NCBI GenBank assembly: GCA_002327765.1
Contig: DCUH01000056.1
Location: 1 to 29,241, forward strand
Direction: 5' to 3'
DNA: 29,241 bases
Source: a bacterium UBA2219
GTDB lineage: Bacteria; Desulfobacterota; Deferrimicrobia; Deferrimicrobiales; Deferrimicrobiaceae
Made by a program: the position numbers and the translations under genes. Below are positions 1-7,841 of the stretch, piece by piece; the first letter of the stretch is position 1; each line of letters opens with the position of its first letter. Under the pieces are notes generated by a model, which saw only the letters and a list, made by a program, of their open reading frames with translations, was not told the origin of the DNA and made no database searches.

Positions 1-1007
1 ACCAGCTCCTCGTGGAGATGGACGGGTTCGAGTCGACCGAGGGGCTCATCCTCATCGCCGCCACGAACCGTCCCGACGTGCTCGACCCGGCCCTGATGCG
101 CCCCGGCCGGTTCGACCGGCAAGTGGTCGTTCCGAAGCCCGACGTCCGGGGAAGGGAGCAGATCCTGGGGGTCCACACGAGGAAGATCCCCCTGGGCGAG
201 GACGTCAACCTCGAGACCCTGGCCAAGGGAACGCCCGGCTTCACCGGGGCGGACCTGGCGAACCTGTGCAACGAGGCCGCCCTGTACGCGGCCAGCCGAA
301 ACATGACCAAGGTTTCGATGGAATGCTTCGAGATGGCGAAGGACAAGGTGATGATGGGGCGGGAGCGCCGCTCGATGATCATAAGCGAGGAGGAGAAGCG
401 GTCGACCGCGTACCACGAGGCGGGGCACGCCATCGTCGCCAGCCTGACCCCCGGCGCCGACCCGATCCACAAGGTGAGCATCATCCCGCGGGGGATGGCG
501 CTCGGCGTCACGCAGCAGCTCCCGATCGACGAGCGGCACACCTACTCAAAGGAGTACCTGAAGAGCAATATCACCATCCTCATGGGCGGAAGGGTGGCCG
601 AGGAGCTCGTGCGGGGCGAGCTGACGACCGGCGCCGGGAACGACCTGGAGCGCGCCACGGCGCTCGCGCGGAAGATGGTCTGCGAGTGGGGGATGAGCGA
701 CAAGCTGGGGCCCGTGACGTTCGGGCAAAAGCAGGAGGCCATCTTCCTGGGGCGGGATTTCAACCGCCACCAGGACTACAGCGAGGCGACCGCGCGGGAC
801 ATCGACCAGGAGGTCCACGGCATCGTGACGTCCTGCTACGAGCGGGCGAAAACGATCCTGCGCAAGCATCTCCATGTGCTGCACAACGTGGCGAAGACCC
901 TGCTGGAGAAGGAAGTCATGGACGGCGCGGAGATCCAGCGGATGATCGAGGAAGGGGTCGCCGGGGGGCACGGCGGTTCGCCGGAAGAAGCCGGGGCTCC
1001 CGCCTGA
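1..1007 (+). CDS. ftsH: ATP-dependent zinc metalloprotease FtsH, 3' part
   Basis: Membrane-bound AAA+ protease that unfolds and degrades membrane and short-lived cytosolic proteins. The 5' end lies outside the window; the first complete codon is at position 3 and 334 residues are visible, against about 610 to 650 for the family. The visible part starts just after Walker B (LLVEMDGF). It then shows the second region of homology (ATNRPDVLDPALMRPGRFDR, with the arginine finger), the AAA lid, and the peptidase domain. The zinc site HEAGH is encoded at 414-428, and the third metal ligand is probably the Asp in TTGAGNDLERAT. The C-terminal tail is short and Gly/Glu/Ala rich. The TGA stop at 1005-1007 overlaps the proposed CTG start of folP, so the two are probably translationally coupled. 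Transmembrane segments and Walker A are not in view. Identification is secure. Confidence 0.97.
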   Translation, partial: QLLVEMDGFESTEGLILIAATNRPDVLDPALMRPGRFDRQVVVPKPDVRGREQILGVHTRKIPLGEDVNLETLAKGTPGFTGADLANLCNEAALYAASRNMTKVSMECFEMAKDKVMMGRERRSMIISEEEKRSTAYHEAGHAIVASLTPGADPIHKVSIIPRGMALGVTQQLPIDERHTYSKEYLKSNITILMGGRVAEELVRGELTTGAGNDLERATALARKMVCEWGMSDKLGPVTFGQKQEAIFLGRDFNRHQDYSEATARDIDQEVHGIVTSCYERAKTILRKHLHVLHNVAKTLLEKEVMDGAEIQRMIEEGVAGGHGGSPEEAGAPA

Positions 1008-1852
1008 AGCGTTACGTCGTCCCCGTCCCGGGAGGCCGTCTCGACCTGACCGGCCCGCCGCTGATCATGGGGATCCTGAACGTCACGCCGGACTCGTTCT
1101 CGGACGGCGGGTCGTTTCGCTCGCCCAGGGAGGCGGCGGAGCGCGGCCTCGAGATGGCGGAGGACGGCGCGGCGATCATCGACGTCGGGGGCGAGTCCAC
1201 GCGCCCCGGGTCGGAACCGGTCGCGGCGGCGGAGGAGCTGCGGAGGGTCCTGCCGGTGCTCCGCGAGCTTTCCGGGAAAACGAATGCGGTCCTTTCCATC
1301 GACACGACGAAGGCGGCCGTGGCCGGGGAGGCGATCGAGGCCGGAGCGGGGATCGTGAACGACACGAGCGCCCTCGCGGACGACCCCGATATGGCTTCCG
1401 TCGTCCGGGATTCGGGCTGCGCGGTGGTCCTGATGCACCGGCGGGGCGTGCCACCGACGATGCAGGAGCGGCCGCACTACGATTCCCTGTTCGGCGAGCT
1501 GATCCCCGAGCTGTCCGCGAGGGTCGACTTCGCGACGGCTTCGGGCATCGCCCGGGAGCGGATCCTCGTGGACCCGGGGATCGGGTTCGGGAAGCGCCTC
1601 GAGGACAATCTCGCGCTGCACCGGGGGCTGGGCCGGCTCGAGGTCCTCGGGCGGCCGATCGTGTTCGGCCCCTCGCGAAAAGGATTCATCGGGACGTTGA
1701 CGGGCCGCCCCCCGCTCGAAAGGGTTTTCGGCACGGCGGCGTCCGTGGCCATCGCGGTGATGAACGGCGCGCACATCCTGCGCGTCCACGACGTGAAGGA
1801 GATGCGGGAAGTGATCCAGGTGGCCGCCGCGATCCGGGGGGACGGGGAGTGA
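1004..1852 (+). CDS. folP: Dihydropteroate synthase FolP (probable CTG start)
   Basis: Joins p-aminobenzoate to dihydropterin pyrophosphate to make dihydropteroate in folate synthesis; this is the sulfonamide target. Counting from CTG 1004, the pterin-binding signature MGILNVTPDSF is at residues 22-32, DVGGESTRPG at 60-69 and GPSRKGF at 222-228. I see no usable ATG, GTG or TTG between the ftsH stop and ATG 1068, and ATG 1068 is the Met of the signature itself. Starting there would delete the first beta strand. CTG 1004 gives 282 residues and 21 residues before the signature Met, the same layout as E. coli FolP, and makes a 4-base CTGA overlap with ftsH. The start is inferred; the family call is secure. 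The 3' end overlaps cdaA by 4 bases. Confidence 0.93.
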   Translation: MKRYVVPVPGGRLDLTGPPLIMGILNVTPDSFSDGGSFRSPREAAERGLEMAEDGAAIIDVGGESTRPGSEPVAAAEELRRVLPVLRELSGKTNAVLSIDTTKAAVAGEAIEAGAGIVNDTSALADDPDMASVVRDSGCAVVLMHRRGVPPTMQERPHYDSLFGELIPELSARVDFATASGIARERILVDPGIGFGKRLEDNLALHRGLGRLEVLGRPIVFGPSRKGFIGTLTGRPPLERVFGTAASVAIAVMNGAHILRVHDVKEMREVIQVAAAIRGDGE

Positions 1853-2625
1853 TCGACGGGCTTCTTTCCATGCGGGCGGTTGACTTCCTCGACATCCTGC
1901 TGGTCTCCTTCATCGTCTACTGGCTGCTCCTTTTCATCCGCGGGACGCGCGCCGTGCAGATGCTGTTCGGCCTGCTGGTGCTGTTGATCATGTATGTCTT
2001 TTCGAAAAAGGCGGGGATGGTCACGTTCCAGTGGCTCGTGGGCAACTTCCTCGGGAACCTCCTCGTCGTCCTCGTGGTGATTTTCCAAAGCGAGATCCGC
2101 AGGGCTCTCGCCAAGATCGGCCAATGGCAGCTGCTGGGCGGCAACAGGGCGGCTCCCGGCCCGACCGTGCTCGACGAGCTCGGGAAGAGCGCCTTCCTGC
2201 TGGCGGGCAGCCGCATCGGCGCCATATTCCTCCTCGAGCGGAAGGTCGGCCTCGAGGATTTCGTGGAGCACGGGAAGAGGCTCGACGCCGTCTTCAGCCG
2301 CGAGCTGGCGGAAGCGATCTTCTCCGTGAGCTCCCCCATACACGACGGCGCAGCGGTCGTCCGCGGGAACCGGATCGAGGCCGCGGGCGTCATCCTGCCC
2401 ATCCCGCCCCCGTCGCTGGAGACCCAGGGCATGGGGACGCGTCACCGGGCCGCCTTCGGGGCGGCTTCCGAGACCGACGCCGTGGCCGTCGTCGTGTCCG
2501 AGGAAACGGGGAACGTCACGGTCTTCAGCAACCGGGTCGTGAGGCGGGCGGATTCGCCGGAGGAGCTGCGCTCCATGCTGGGGCGACTTTTCGGCGAGGA
2601 AAGGGTCCCGGATGCGAGCACCTGA
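1849..2625 (+). CDS. cdaA: Diadenylate cyclase CdaA (c-di-AMP synthase)
   Basis: Condenses two ATP into cyclic di-AMP, a second messenger that controls potassium and osmotic balance and wall synthesis in many bacteria. The protein has 258 residues. Hydrophobic segments at about 13-31, 38-51 and 66-79 form the N-terminal membrane anchor. The DAC domain follows, with the DGA motif at 166-168 (IHDGAAV) and the RHR motif at 198-200 (GTRHRAAF). Both motifs needed for catalysis are intact, so it should be active. GTG 1849 overlaps the folP stop (GTGA); ATG 1870 is an alternative start that keeps the first membrane segment. cdaR overlaps the 3' end by 14 bases and glmM follows, reproducing the cdaA-cdaR-glmM module known from Firmicutes, where the three proteins interact. 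Confidence 0.96.
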   Translation: MIDGLLSMRAVDFLDILLVSFIVYWLLLFIRGTRAVQMLFGLLVLLIMYVFSKKAGMVTFQWLVGNFLGNLLVVLVVIFQSEIRRALAKIGQWQLLGGNRAAPGPTVLDELGKSAFLLAGSRIGAIFLLERKVGLEDFVEHGKRLDAVFSRELAEAIFSVSSPIHDGAAVVRGNRIEAAGVILPIPPPSLETQGMGTRHRAAFGAASETDAVAVVVSEETGNVTVFSNRVVRRADSPEELRSMLGRLFGEERVPDAST

Positions 2626-3280
2626 CCTCCTCCGGACCCCGATGCGGTTCGCCCGGCGGAACCTCGCCCTGAAGCTCCTGGCCCTGGCTCTGGCGGTCTC
2701 CACGTGGTGGTTCGTCGCCGGGGAGAGCAAGGTGCTGGTCGGCTTCAACGTCCCTTTGGAGATCCGCAACGTCCCGAGGGGGCTGACGCTGACCAACCAG
2801 GTGGACAGGCAGGTCGAGGTGCGGCTCCAGGGACCGTCTTCCCTCCTGACGGGCTTCAAGCCGTCGGACATCTCCATGGCGCTCGACCTTGGGAACGGCA
2901 GGCCCGGGCGGCAGACCGTGAAATTCGACCTCCGGGCGGTGAAGGTCCCTCCGGGCATCCAGGTGCAGAGGATCTTTCCCCAGGAGATCGACGTCGTCCT
3001 GGAGCGGACGGAGCGCCGGTCCATCCCGGTCTCCTTGAAGCTCAAGGGGGGAAAAGCCCTGCGGAGCCGGATCCGGAGCATCGAGATCGATCCGCCGGAG
3101 GTCGAGGTGGAGGCGCTGCCGGCGGAGTTCTCCCGCATGCCGGTCGCCTACACCGAGGAGATCGTGCTGGAGCCCGACGTGGACACGCTCTCCGCGGTCG
3201 TCCGGGTGGAATTGCGCGAGGCGCATGCTAAAATCATCGGGGAAAAGAGCGTCCGCGTGAAGATCCACTTCCGCCAATAG
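2612..3280 (+). CDS. cdaR: YbbR-domain protein, CdaA regulator CdaR
   Basis: Predicted extracytoplasmic partner of CdaA. In Firmicutes CdaR binds CdaA and modulates its cyclase activity. The 222-residue protein has a basic N-terminus, one hydrophobic membrane segment at about residues 16-36 (ending near STWWFVAGE), then beta-rich sequence typical of YbbR repeats, for example the stretch beginning VPLEIRNVPRGL. The length allows about two repeats, fewer than the four of B. subtilis CdaR. ATG 2612 overlaps cdaA by 14 bases; ATG 2642 is an alternative start that leaves the membrane segment intact. The family call rests on the N-terminal anchor, YbbR-like sequence and position between cdaA and glmM. 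The regulatory role is inferred from family knowledge. Confidence 0.88.
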   Translation: MRAPDLLRTPMRFARRNLALKLLALALAVSTWWFVAGESKVLVGFNVPLEIRNVPRGLTLTNQVDRQVEVRLQGPSSLLTGFKPSDISMALDLGNGRPGRQTVKFDLRAVKVPPGIQVQRIFPQEIDVVLERTERRSIPVSLKLKGGKALRSRIRSIEIDPPEVEVEALPAEFSRMPVAYTEEIVLEPDVDTLSAVVRVELREAHAKIIGEKSVRVKIHFRQ

Positions 3281-3290
3281 GAGATCTCCC

Positions 3291-4646
3291 GTGCCCAGGA
3301 AGCTGTTCGGAACCGACGGCGTGCGCGGGGTCGCAAACACCGAGCCGATGACGGTCGAGACCGCCATCGCTCTCGGCCAGGCGGCCGCGCACATCTTCCA
3401 GGACAAGGGAGGCAGCCGCCACAAGATCCTCATCGGGAAGGACACGCGCCTTTCCGGATACATGTTCGAGACGGCGCTCTCGGCGGGGATCTGCGCCATG
3501 GGGGGGGAAGTGCTGCTCGTCGGGCCGATGCCGACCCCCGGGATCGCGTTCCTGACCCATTCGATGCGCGCGGACGCCGGGGTGGTGATCTCCGCGTCGC
3601 ACAACCCGTACCCCGACAACGGGATCAAGTTCTTCGGCAGGGACGGGTTCAAGCTGCCGGACGAGGTGGAGTCCCGGATCGAGGCGCTGATGTTCGGCGA
3701 CCACCTCAGGGAGAACCGCCCCCCTTCGCCGGAGATCGGCAGGGCGCAACGGATCGACGACGCCACGGGGAGGTACATCGTCTACCTGAAGAACACGTTC
3801 CCGCACCACCTTTCGCTCGACGGTCTCCGTCTCGTGGTGGACTGCGCCAATGGTGCGGCGTACCGGATCGCCCCGCAGGTGTTCTCGGAGCTGGGCGCCG
3901 AGGTCATCACGATCGGCGCGTCGCCCAACGGCCTGAACATCAACGAGCAGTGCGGCTCCCTCTACCCGGAGATCGTCGCGCAGAAGGTAAGGGAGTCCAG
4001 GGCGGACCTCGGGATCTCCCTCGACGGCGACGCCGACCGCGTGATCCTGGTCGACCACCAGGGGGACGTGCTGGACGGTGACCGGATCATGGCCATCTCC
4101 GCCGAATCGCTCGCCCGCAAGAGGAAGCTCGCCCGGAACACGGTGGTCGCCAACGTGATGAGCAACGTCGGGCTGGAGATCTTCCTCAAGGAACGGAAGA
4201 TCAAGCTGGTCCGTTCGGCTGTGGGGGACCGCTACGTGATCGAGGCGATGCGCGCGGGTGGGTACAACTTCGGAGGTGAGCAGTCGGGCCACCTGGTCTT
4301 CCTCGATCACGCGACGACGGGAGACGGCGTACTCGCCGCCCTGCAGGTGCTCTCCGTGATGGTGGAGAGGGGAAAGAAGGCGTCCGAGCTCGCGTCGGAC
4401 CTGGTCGCCTACCCCCAGATGCTCCTCAATGTCCGGATGAAGCAGCGCATCCCGCTGGAATCGATGAAGGGTTTCCAGAAGGCCAAAGGGGAGTTCGAGC
4501 GGATGCTGCGGGGCCGGGGCCGGATCGTCGTCCGGTACAGCGGGACGGAGCCGCTTCTCCGTATCATGGCGGAAGGGGAGAACCGCCCCGAGGTGGAGGC
4601 GATCGTCAAGACGCTCGCGGAGAAGGCGAAAGAGGAGGGACGCTGA
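3291..4646 (+). CDS. glmM: Phosphoglucosamine mutase GlmM
   Basis: Converts glucosamine-6-phosphate to glucosamine-1-phosphate, feeding UDP-GlcNAc for peptidoglycan and lipopolysaccharide. It has 451 residues, the usual length. The catalytic phosphoserine motif ISASHNP places the active serine at residue 103, the magnesium loop DGDADR lies mid-protein, and the phosphate-binding loop RYSGTEPLLRIM is near the C-terminus. The N-terminus MPRKLFGTDGVRG is typical. The start is GTG 3291, preceded by TAGGAG at 3278-3283, which overlaps the cdaR stop codon. In Firmicutes GlmM also binds and inhibits CdaA; its place directly after cdaA-cdaR makes the same link plausible here but does not prove it. Confidence 0.98.
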   Translation: MPRKLFGTDGVRGVANTEPMTVETAIALGQAAAHIFQDKGGSRHKILIGKDTRLSGYMFETALSAGICAMGGEVLLVGPMPTPGIAFLTHSMRADAGVVISASHNPYPDNGIKFFGRDGFKLPDEVESRIEALMFGDHLRENRPPSPEIGRAQRIDDATGRYIVYLKNTFPHHLSLDGLRLVVDCANGAAYRIAPQVFSELGAEVITIGASPNGLNINEQCGSLYPEIVAQKVRESRADLGISLDGDADRVILVDHQGDVLDGDRIMAISAESLARKRKLARNTVVANVMSNVGLEIFLKERKIKLVRSAVGDRYVIEAMRAGGYNFGGEQSGHLVFLDHATTGDGVLAALQVLSVMVERGKKASELASDLVAYPQMLLNVRMKQRIPLESMKGFQKAKGEFERMLRGRGRIVVRYSGTEPLLRIMAEGENRPEVEAIVKTLAEKAKEEGR

Positions 4647-4650
4647 CCGG

Positions 4651-5373
4651 ATGGGGAAACTGCTCGGGGTCAACATCGACCACGTGGCGACGCTTCGGCA
4701 GGCCCGGAGGGGGCGCTTCCCCGACCCCGCCGCGGCGGCGGCGATCGCCGAGCTCTCCGGGGCCGACGGGATCACGGTGCACTTGAGGGAAGACCGGCGG
4801 CACATCCAGGACCGGGACCTCGCGGCGCTTTCGGGCGTCGTCACCACCCGGATCAACCTGGAGATGGCGGCCACGGAGGAGATGACGCGAATAGCCCGGG
4901 ACTTCAGGCCGCGTTCCGCGACGCTCGTGCCCGAACGGAGGGAGGAGATCACCACCGAGGGGGGGCTCGACGTGCTTTCGCAGGCGGATGCCCTCTCCCG
5001 GACGGCGGCGGCCCTGCGGGAAAAGGGGATCCTCGTCAGCATGTTCATCGATCCCGGCCTGGACCAGGTCCGGGCGACGCGCGACGCCGGGGCGGACGCG
5101 ATCGAGATCCACACCGGCGCCTATTGCGAGGCGTTCCTCCGGGGGAAACACGAAGCGGAGCTTTCCCGCATCCGGGCCGCGGCATCGTACGCCGATTCGC
5201 TGGGCCTTCAGGTGCTCGCGGGGCACGGTCTCGACGTCCGGAACATCGTTCCCGTGCTGGCGGTGGGGCAGATCCGGGAGTTCAACATCGGGCACAGCAT
5301 CATCGCCCGGGCGCTGTTCCTCGGGCTGGCCGCGGCCGTCAGGGAGATCGCCGACCTGGTCCACGGGGCGTGA
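4651..5373 (+). CDS. pdxJ: Pyridoxine 5'-phosphate synthase PdxJ
   Basis: Last ring-closing step of DXP-dependent vitamin B6 synthesis: 1-deoxyxylulose-5-phosphate plus 3-amino-2-oxopropyl phosphate gives pyridoxine 5'-phosphate. The protein has 240 residues, the normal size. The N-terminal NIDHVATLRQAR is the family hallmark. Likely catalytic residues are His44 (TVHLREDRRH), Glu71 (INLEMA) and the His in the late AGHGLDVRN loop. ATG 4651 lies four bases after the glmM stop, and AGGAGG at 4633-4638, inside the end of glmM, is a plausible ribosome site. acpS starts two bases after the stop, an adjacency (pdxJ-acpS) also seen in E. coli. Confidence 0.98.
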   Translation: MGKLLGVNIDHVATLRQARRGRFPDPAAAAAIAELSGADGITVHLREDRRHIQDRDLAALSGVVTTRINLEMAATEEMTRIARDFRPRSATLVPERREEITTEGGLDVLSQADALSRTAAALREKGILVSMFIDPGLDQVRATRDAGADAIEIHTGAYCEAFLRGKHEAELSRIRAAASYADSLGLQVLAGHGLDVRNIVPVLAVGQIREFNIGHSIIARALFLGLAAAVREIADLVHGA

Positions 5374-5374
5374 C

Positions 5375-5776
5375 TTGAGCGCCATCATCGGCATCGGCGT
5401 GGACATCGTGGATGTCTCGCGCGTGGAGCGGCTGATCGCACGGTACGACGTGCGCTTCCTGTCGCGCGTGTTCACGGAAAACGAGGCGAGATACGCGATG
5501 GGAAGCGTAAACTTCGCGGAGCGGCTCGCGGGGCGGTTCGCCGTGAAGGAGGCGGTGCTCAAGGCGCTGGGCACGGGGAAAAGCGGCGGAATCCTGTGGC
5601 AGGACGTCGAGACGCTGCCAGGCCCCGCGGGGAAGCCCGTCGTCCGCCTGCACGGGCAGGCGGTCCGCCGGGCGAAGTGGAAGGGGGGCGGCACCGTACA
5701 CGTGTCCATCTCCCACGACGGAGGGAAGGCGATCGCCTTCGTCATACTCGAAAGGGCCGGGGGTGCGAAGGAATGA
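5375..5776 (+). CDS. acpS: Holo-[acyl-carrier-protein] synthase AcpS
   Basis: Transfers the 4'-phosphopantetheine arm from CoA to acyl-carrier protein, switching on fatty-acid synthesis. The protein has 133 residues. The magnesium/CoA motif IGIGVDIVDVSRVERL contains Asp10, and FAVKEAVLKALGTG contains Glu59, matching the Asp and Glu metal ligands of the family. The C-terminal VSISHDGGKAIAFV strand is also typical. The start is TTG 5375, one base after the pdxJ stop. It is the only plausible start ahead of the conserved IGIGVDI. The stop TGA 5774-5776 overlaps the next ATG (ATGA). Slightly longer than E. coli AcpS (126). Confidence 0.96.
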   Translation: MSAIIGIGVDIVDVSRVERLIARYDVRFLSRVFTENEARYAMGSVNFAERLAGRFAVKEAVLKALGTGKSGGILWQDVETLPGPAGKPVVRLHGQAVRRAKWKGGGTVHVSISHDGGKAIAFVILERAGGAKE

Positions 5777-7353
5777 AAGTGGCGACGGCGCGGCAGATGG
5801 CCGATCTGGACGGGACGGCGATCCGGCACTACGGCATTCCCGCCCTCGTGCTGATGGAGAACGCCGGGAGGTCCTGCACCGACCGGATCCTTCGCATCCT
5901 CGAGGACAAGGTGGGGGCGCCCCAGGAGGCGTCCGTCGCGGTCGTCTGCGGCAAGGGGAACAACGGCGGGGACGGCATGGTGATCGCCCGCCACCTACAC
6001 AACCGGGGGGTCTACGTCGAGGTGTTCCTTCTCGGGGAGACGGAGGAGCTCTCGAGTGACGCCAAGACGCAGGCCGAGATCCTCAGGAAGCTCGACCTCG
6101 AGGTCCGCGTCATCCGGGACACGGAGGGGGTGGAGGACCTGCGCTCCTACCTGGAGGAGGTCCACCTCTGCGTGGACGCCATCCTTGGTACCGGCATCTC
6201 CTCCCCGCTGTCCGGCATCCTGCGGGAAGTGGTGGAAGCGATCAACCTGTCGCTGGCCACCGTGTTCGCCGTCGACATCCCGAGCGGAATCGACGCCACG
6301 ACGGGCCGGATCCTCGGGGAGGCGATCCGGGCGGACTACACGGGCGTCCTCGGCCTGCCGAAGATCGGGAACGTCATCCTGCCCGGCTCCATCCACTGCG
6401 GCGAGACGGAGATCTACGACATCGGCATCCCGTCGAGGGCGGTCTTCGACGCGGAGATCAAGACGGAGACGCTCGAGGAACCGGTCGTCAAGAGCATGCT
6501 CTCCGTCCGCCCCCCGGACTTCCACAAGGGGGACGCCGGCCGCGTCTTCGTCGTCGGCGGGTCGCCGGGAATGACGGGCGCGCCCTGTCTTTCGGGCCTT
6601 GCGTCGCTTCGCATGGGGGCGGGGCTCGTCACCGTGGCGGTCCCTGCGTCCCTGCGCCCGATCGTCGAGGCAAAGCAGATGGAGGTGATGAGCGTCGGCG
6701 TGCCCGACGGCGGCGGGGGGCACTTCACCCCCGAGATGATCCCCGCCCTGCTGGACGCCATCGCGAAGGCCGATTTCGTCGTCGTCGGCCCGGGGCTCGG
6801 GATGACAGAGAGCACCCCCCGGTTCCTGAAAGAGCTTCTGCCCCGGCTCAAGATCCCCTTCCTGCTCGACGCGGACGCCCTGAACGCGCTGGAGGGACAG
6901 GTCGAAGCGCTGCAGACCGCCGGGGCGACTTGCATCGTCACGCCGCACACGGGGGAGATGTCCCGGCTCACCAGGGAATCCGTCGAGGCAATCGAGGCGA
7001 GCCGCCTCGACTCGGCGAGGCACGTCGCGGAAGAGGAGAGCGTCACCGTAGTGCTCAAGGGGGCCCGGACGGTCGTGGCGACGCCGAAGGGGGACATCTT
7101 CATCAACATGTCCGGGAACCCGTACATGGCTTCCGCCGGGATGGGGGACGCCCTGACCGGGATGATCGCAGCCCTCGCTTCCCAGGGGCTTTCCATCACG
7201 GACGCGGCCTGCGCCGGGGTCTTCCTCCACGGGCTGTCGGCGGACCTGCTCGTGCGGAAGCACCCGATGACGCCGGTCACCGCGACGGACGTCATCGGGA
7301 ACATCAAGGGGGCACTGCAGCACACCATGGACGAGCTGCCGCCGGAAGAGTGA
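5773..7353 (+). CDS. nnr: Bifunctional NAD(P)HX epimerase/dehydratase
   Basis: Repairs damaged hydrated NADH and NADPH: the N-terminal half epimerises NAD(P)HX and the C-terminal half dehydrates it using ADP or ATP. The protein has 526 residues, close to fused E. coli Nnr. The epimerase (YjeF_N) domain occupies about residues 1-230 with GKGNNGGDGMVIARHL around 60-75 and VDIPSGIDATTG later. The dehydratase (carbohydrate-kinase-like) domain runs from about 240 to the end with GDAGRVFVVGGS, VVGPGLG, TPHTGEMSRL and GNPYMASAGMGDALTG. ATG 5773 overlaps the acpS stop. The tsaE GTG overlaps its own stop, preserving the nnr-tsaE adjacency common in bacteria (yjeF-yjeE). Confidence 0.97.
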   Translation: MKVATARQMADLDGTAIRHYGIPALVLMENAGRSCTDRILRILEDKVGAPQEASVAVVCGKGNNGGDGMVIARHLHNRGVYVEVFLLGETEELSSDAKTQAEILRKLDLEVRVIRDTEGVEDLRSYLEEVHLCVDAILGTGISSPLSGILREVVEAINLSLATVFAVDIPSGIDATTGRILGEAIRADYTGVLGLPKIGNVILPGSIHCGETEIYDIGIPSRAVFDAEIKTETLEEPVVKSMLSVRPPDFHKGDAGRVFVVGGSPGMTGAPCLSGLASLRMGAGLVTVAVPASLRPIVEAKQMEVMSVGVPDGGGGHFTPEMIPALLDAIAKADFVVVGPGLGMTESTPRFLKELLPRLKIPFLLDADALNALEGQVEALQTAGATCIVTPHTGEMSRLTRESVEAIEASRLDSARHVAEEESVTVVLKGARTVVATPKGDIFINMSGNPYMASAGMGDALTGMIAALASQGLSITDAACAGVFLHGLSADLLVRKHPMTPVTATDVIGNIKGALQHTMDELPPEE

Positions 7354-7832
7354 TCCTGCGCCTCCATTCCGGGTCTCCCGACGACACCTTCGAGATCGCG
7401 CGGCTCCTGGGGCTTTCGCTCGCCCCGGGGGACGTCGTCGCACTCACGGGCGACCTCGGCGCCGGAAAGACCTGTTTCTGCAAGGGGATCGGCGCCGCGC
7501 TCGGCATCCCGCCCGACCGCATCGTGAGCCCCACTTTCACCATCGTCACGGAGCACGAGGGGAAACCGCCGCTGGTCCACGTCGACGTCTACCGGATCGA
7601 CACGCCGGGAGAGGCCGCCGGGATCGGACTGGACGAGACGCTGGCCGGAAGCGGGGCAGTGTGCGTCGTCGAATGGGCCGAAAAGCTGGGGGAATTGTTG
7701 CCAACGGACTGCATCCGGGTTACATTTACCATTTCAGGCGACGACAGCAGGGAGATCGAGGTTTCGGCCCCGGACCTGGAGAGGTTTTCCGGCTTCAGGG
7801 ACCGTTCTCGACGTTTCTCCGCCAGGAGGTAG
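7350..7832 (+). CDS. tsaE: tRNA t6A37 synthesis ATPase TsaE
   Basis: ATPase that works with TsaB and TsaD to put threonylcarbamoyl on A37 of ANN-decoding tRNAs. It has 160 residues. The P-loop GDLGAGKT is at residues 34-41. Family blocks SPTFTIVTEHEG, HVDVYRI and VVEWAEK follow in the usual order. The start is GTG 7350, overlapping the nnr stop as GTGA, with GGAAGAG just upstream. The last 25 residues or so are rich in Arg, Ser and Phe and look less conserved. The tsaB and tsaD genes are not in the window. MtaB, encoded at 14470-15759, acts on the same tRNA base after t6A is formed. Confidence 0.96.
   Translation: MILRLHSGSPDDTFEIARLLGLSLAPGDVVALTGDLGAGKTCFCKGIGAALGIPPDRIVSPTFTIVTEHEGKPPLVHVDVYRIDTPGEAAGIGLDETLAGSGAVCVVEWAEKLGELLPTDCIRVTFTISGDDSREIEVSAPDLERFSGFRDRSRRFSARR
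7698..7726 (+). promoter_or_regulatory. Possible internal sigma70-type promoter ahead of lysC
   Basis: TTGCCA at 7698-7703 and TACATT at 7721-7726 are separated by 17 bases, inside the 3' end of tsaE and about 115 bases before lysC. The match is five of six bases at -35 and four of six at -10, in a local dip in GC. Together with the strong lysC ribosome site and the small gap it could give lysC-cimA separate transcription. A chance match cannot be excluded. Confidence 0.3.
7824..7830 (+). promoter_or_regulatory. Strong ribosome binding site of lysC
   Basis: AGGAGGT is a full Shine-Dalgarno sequence 11 bases ahead of ATG 7842. Its last base is the first base of the tsaE stop TAG (7830-7832). 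It is the clearest ribosome site in the first 10 kb and fixes the lysC start. Confidence 0.8.
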
Positions 7833-7841
7833 AATCGGGCA

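Noticed and set aside
266..1003. N-terminal extension of folP through ftsH, in frame from 266
   Set aside because: The translation is Arg/Gly/Asp-rich shadow sequence of ftsH and has no resemblance to dihydropteroate synthase; the FolP fold begins after 1004.
1477..3138. Long open frame on the - strand (553 codons) and many similar antisense frames up to 746 codons, such as 23369-25609
   Set aside because: They lie opposite well-identified genes, have low-complexity Arg/Pro/Gly/Ser-rich translations and match no family I know. High GC removes stop codons on the other strand.
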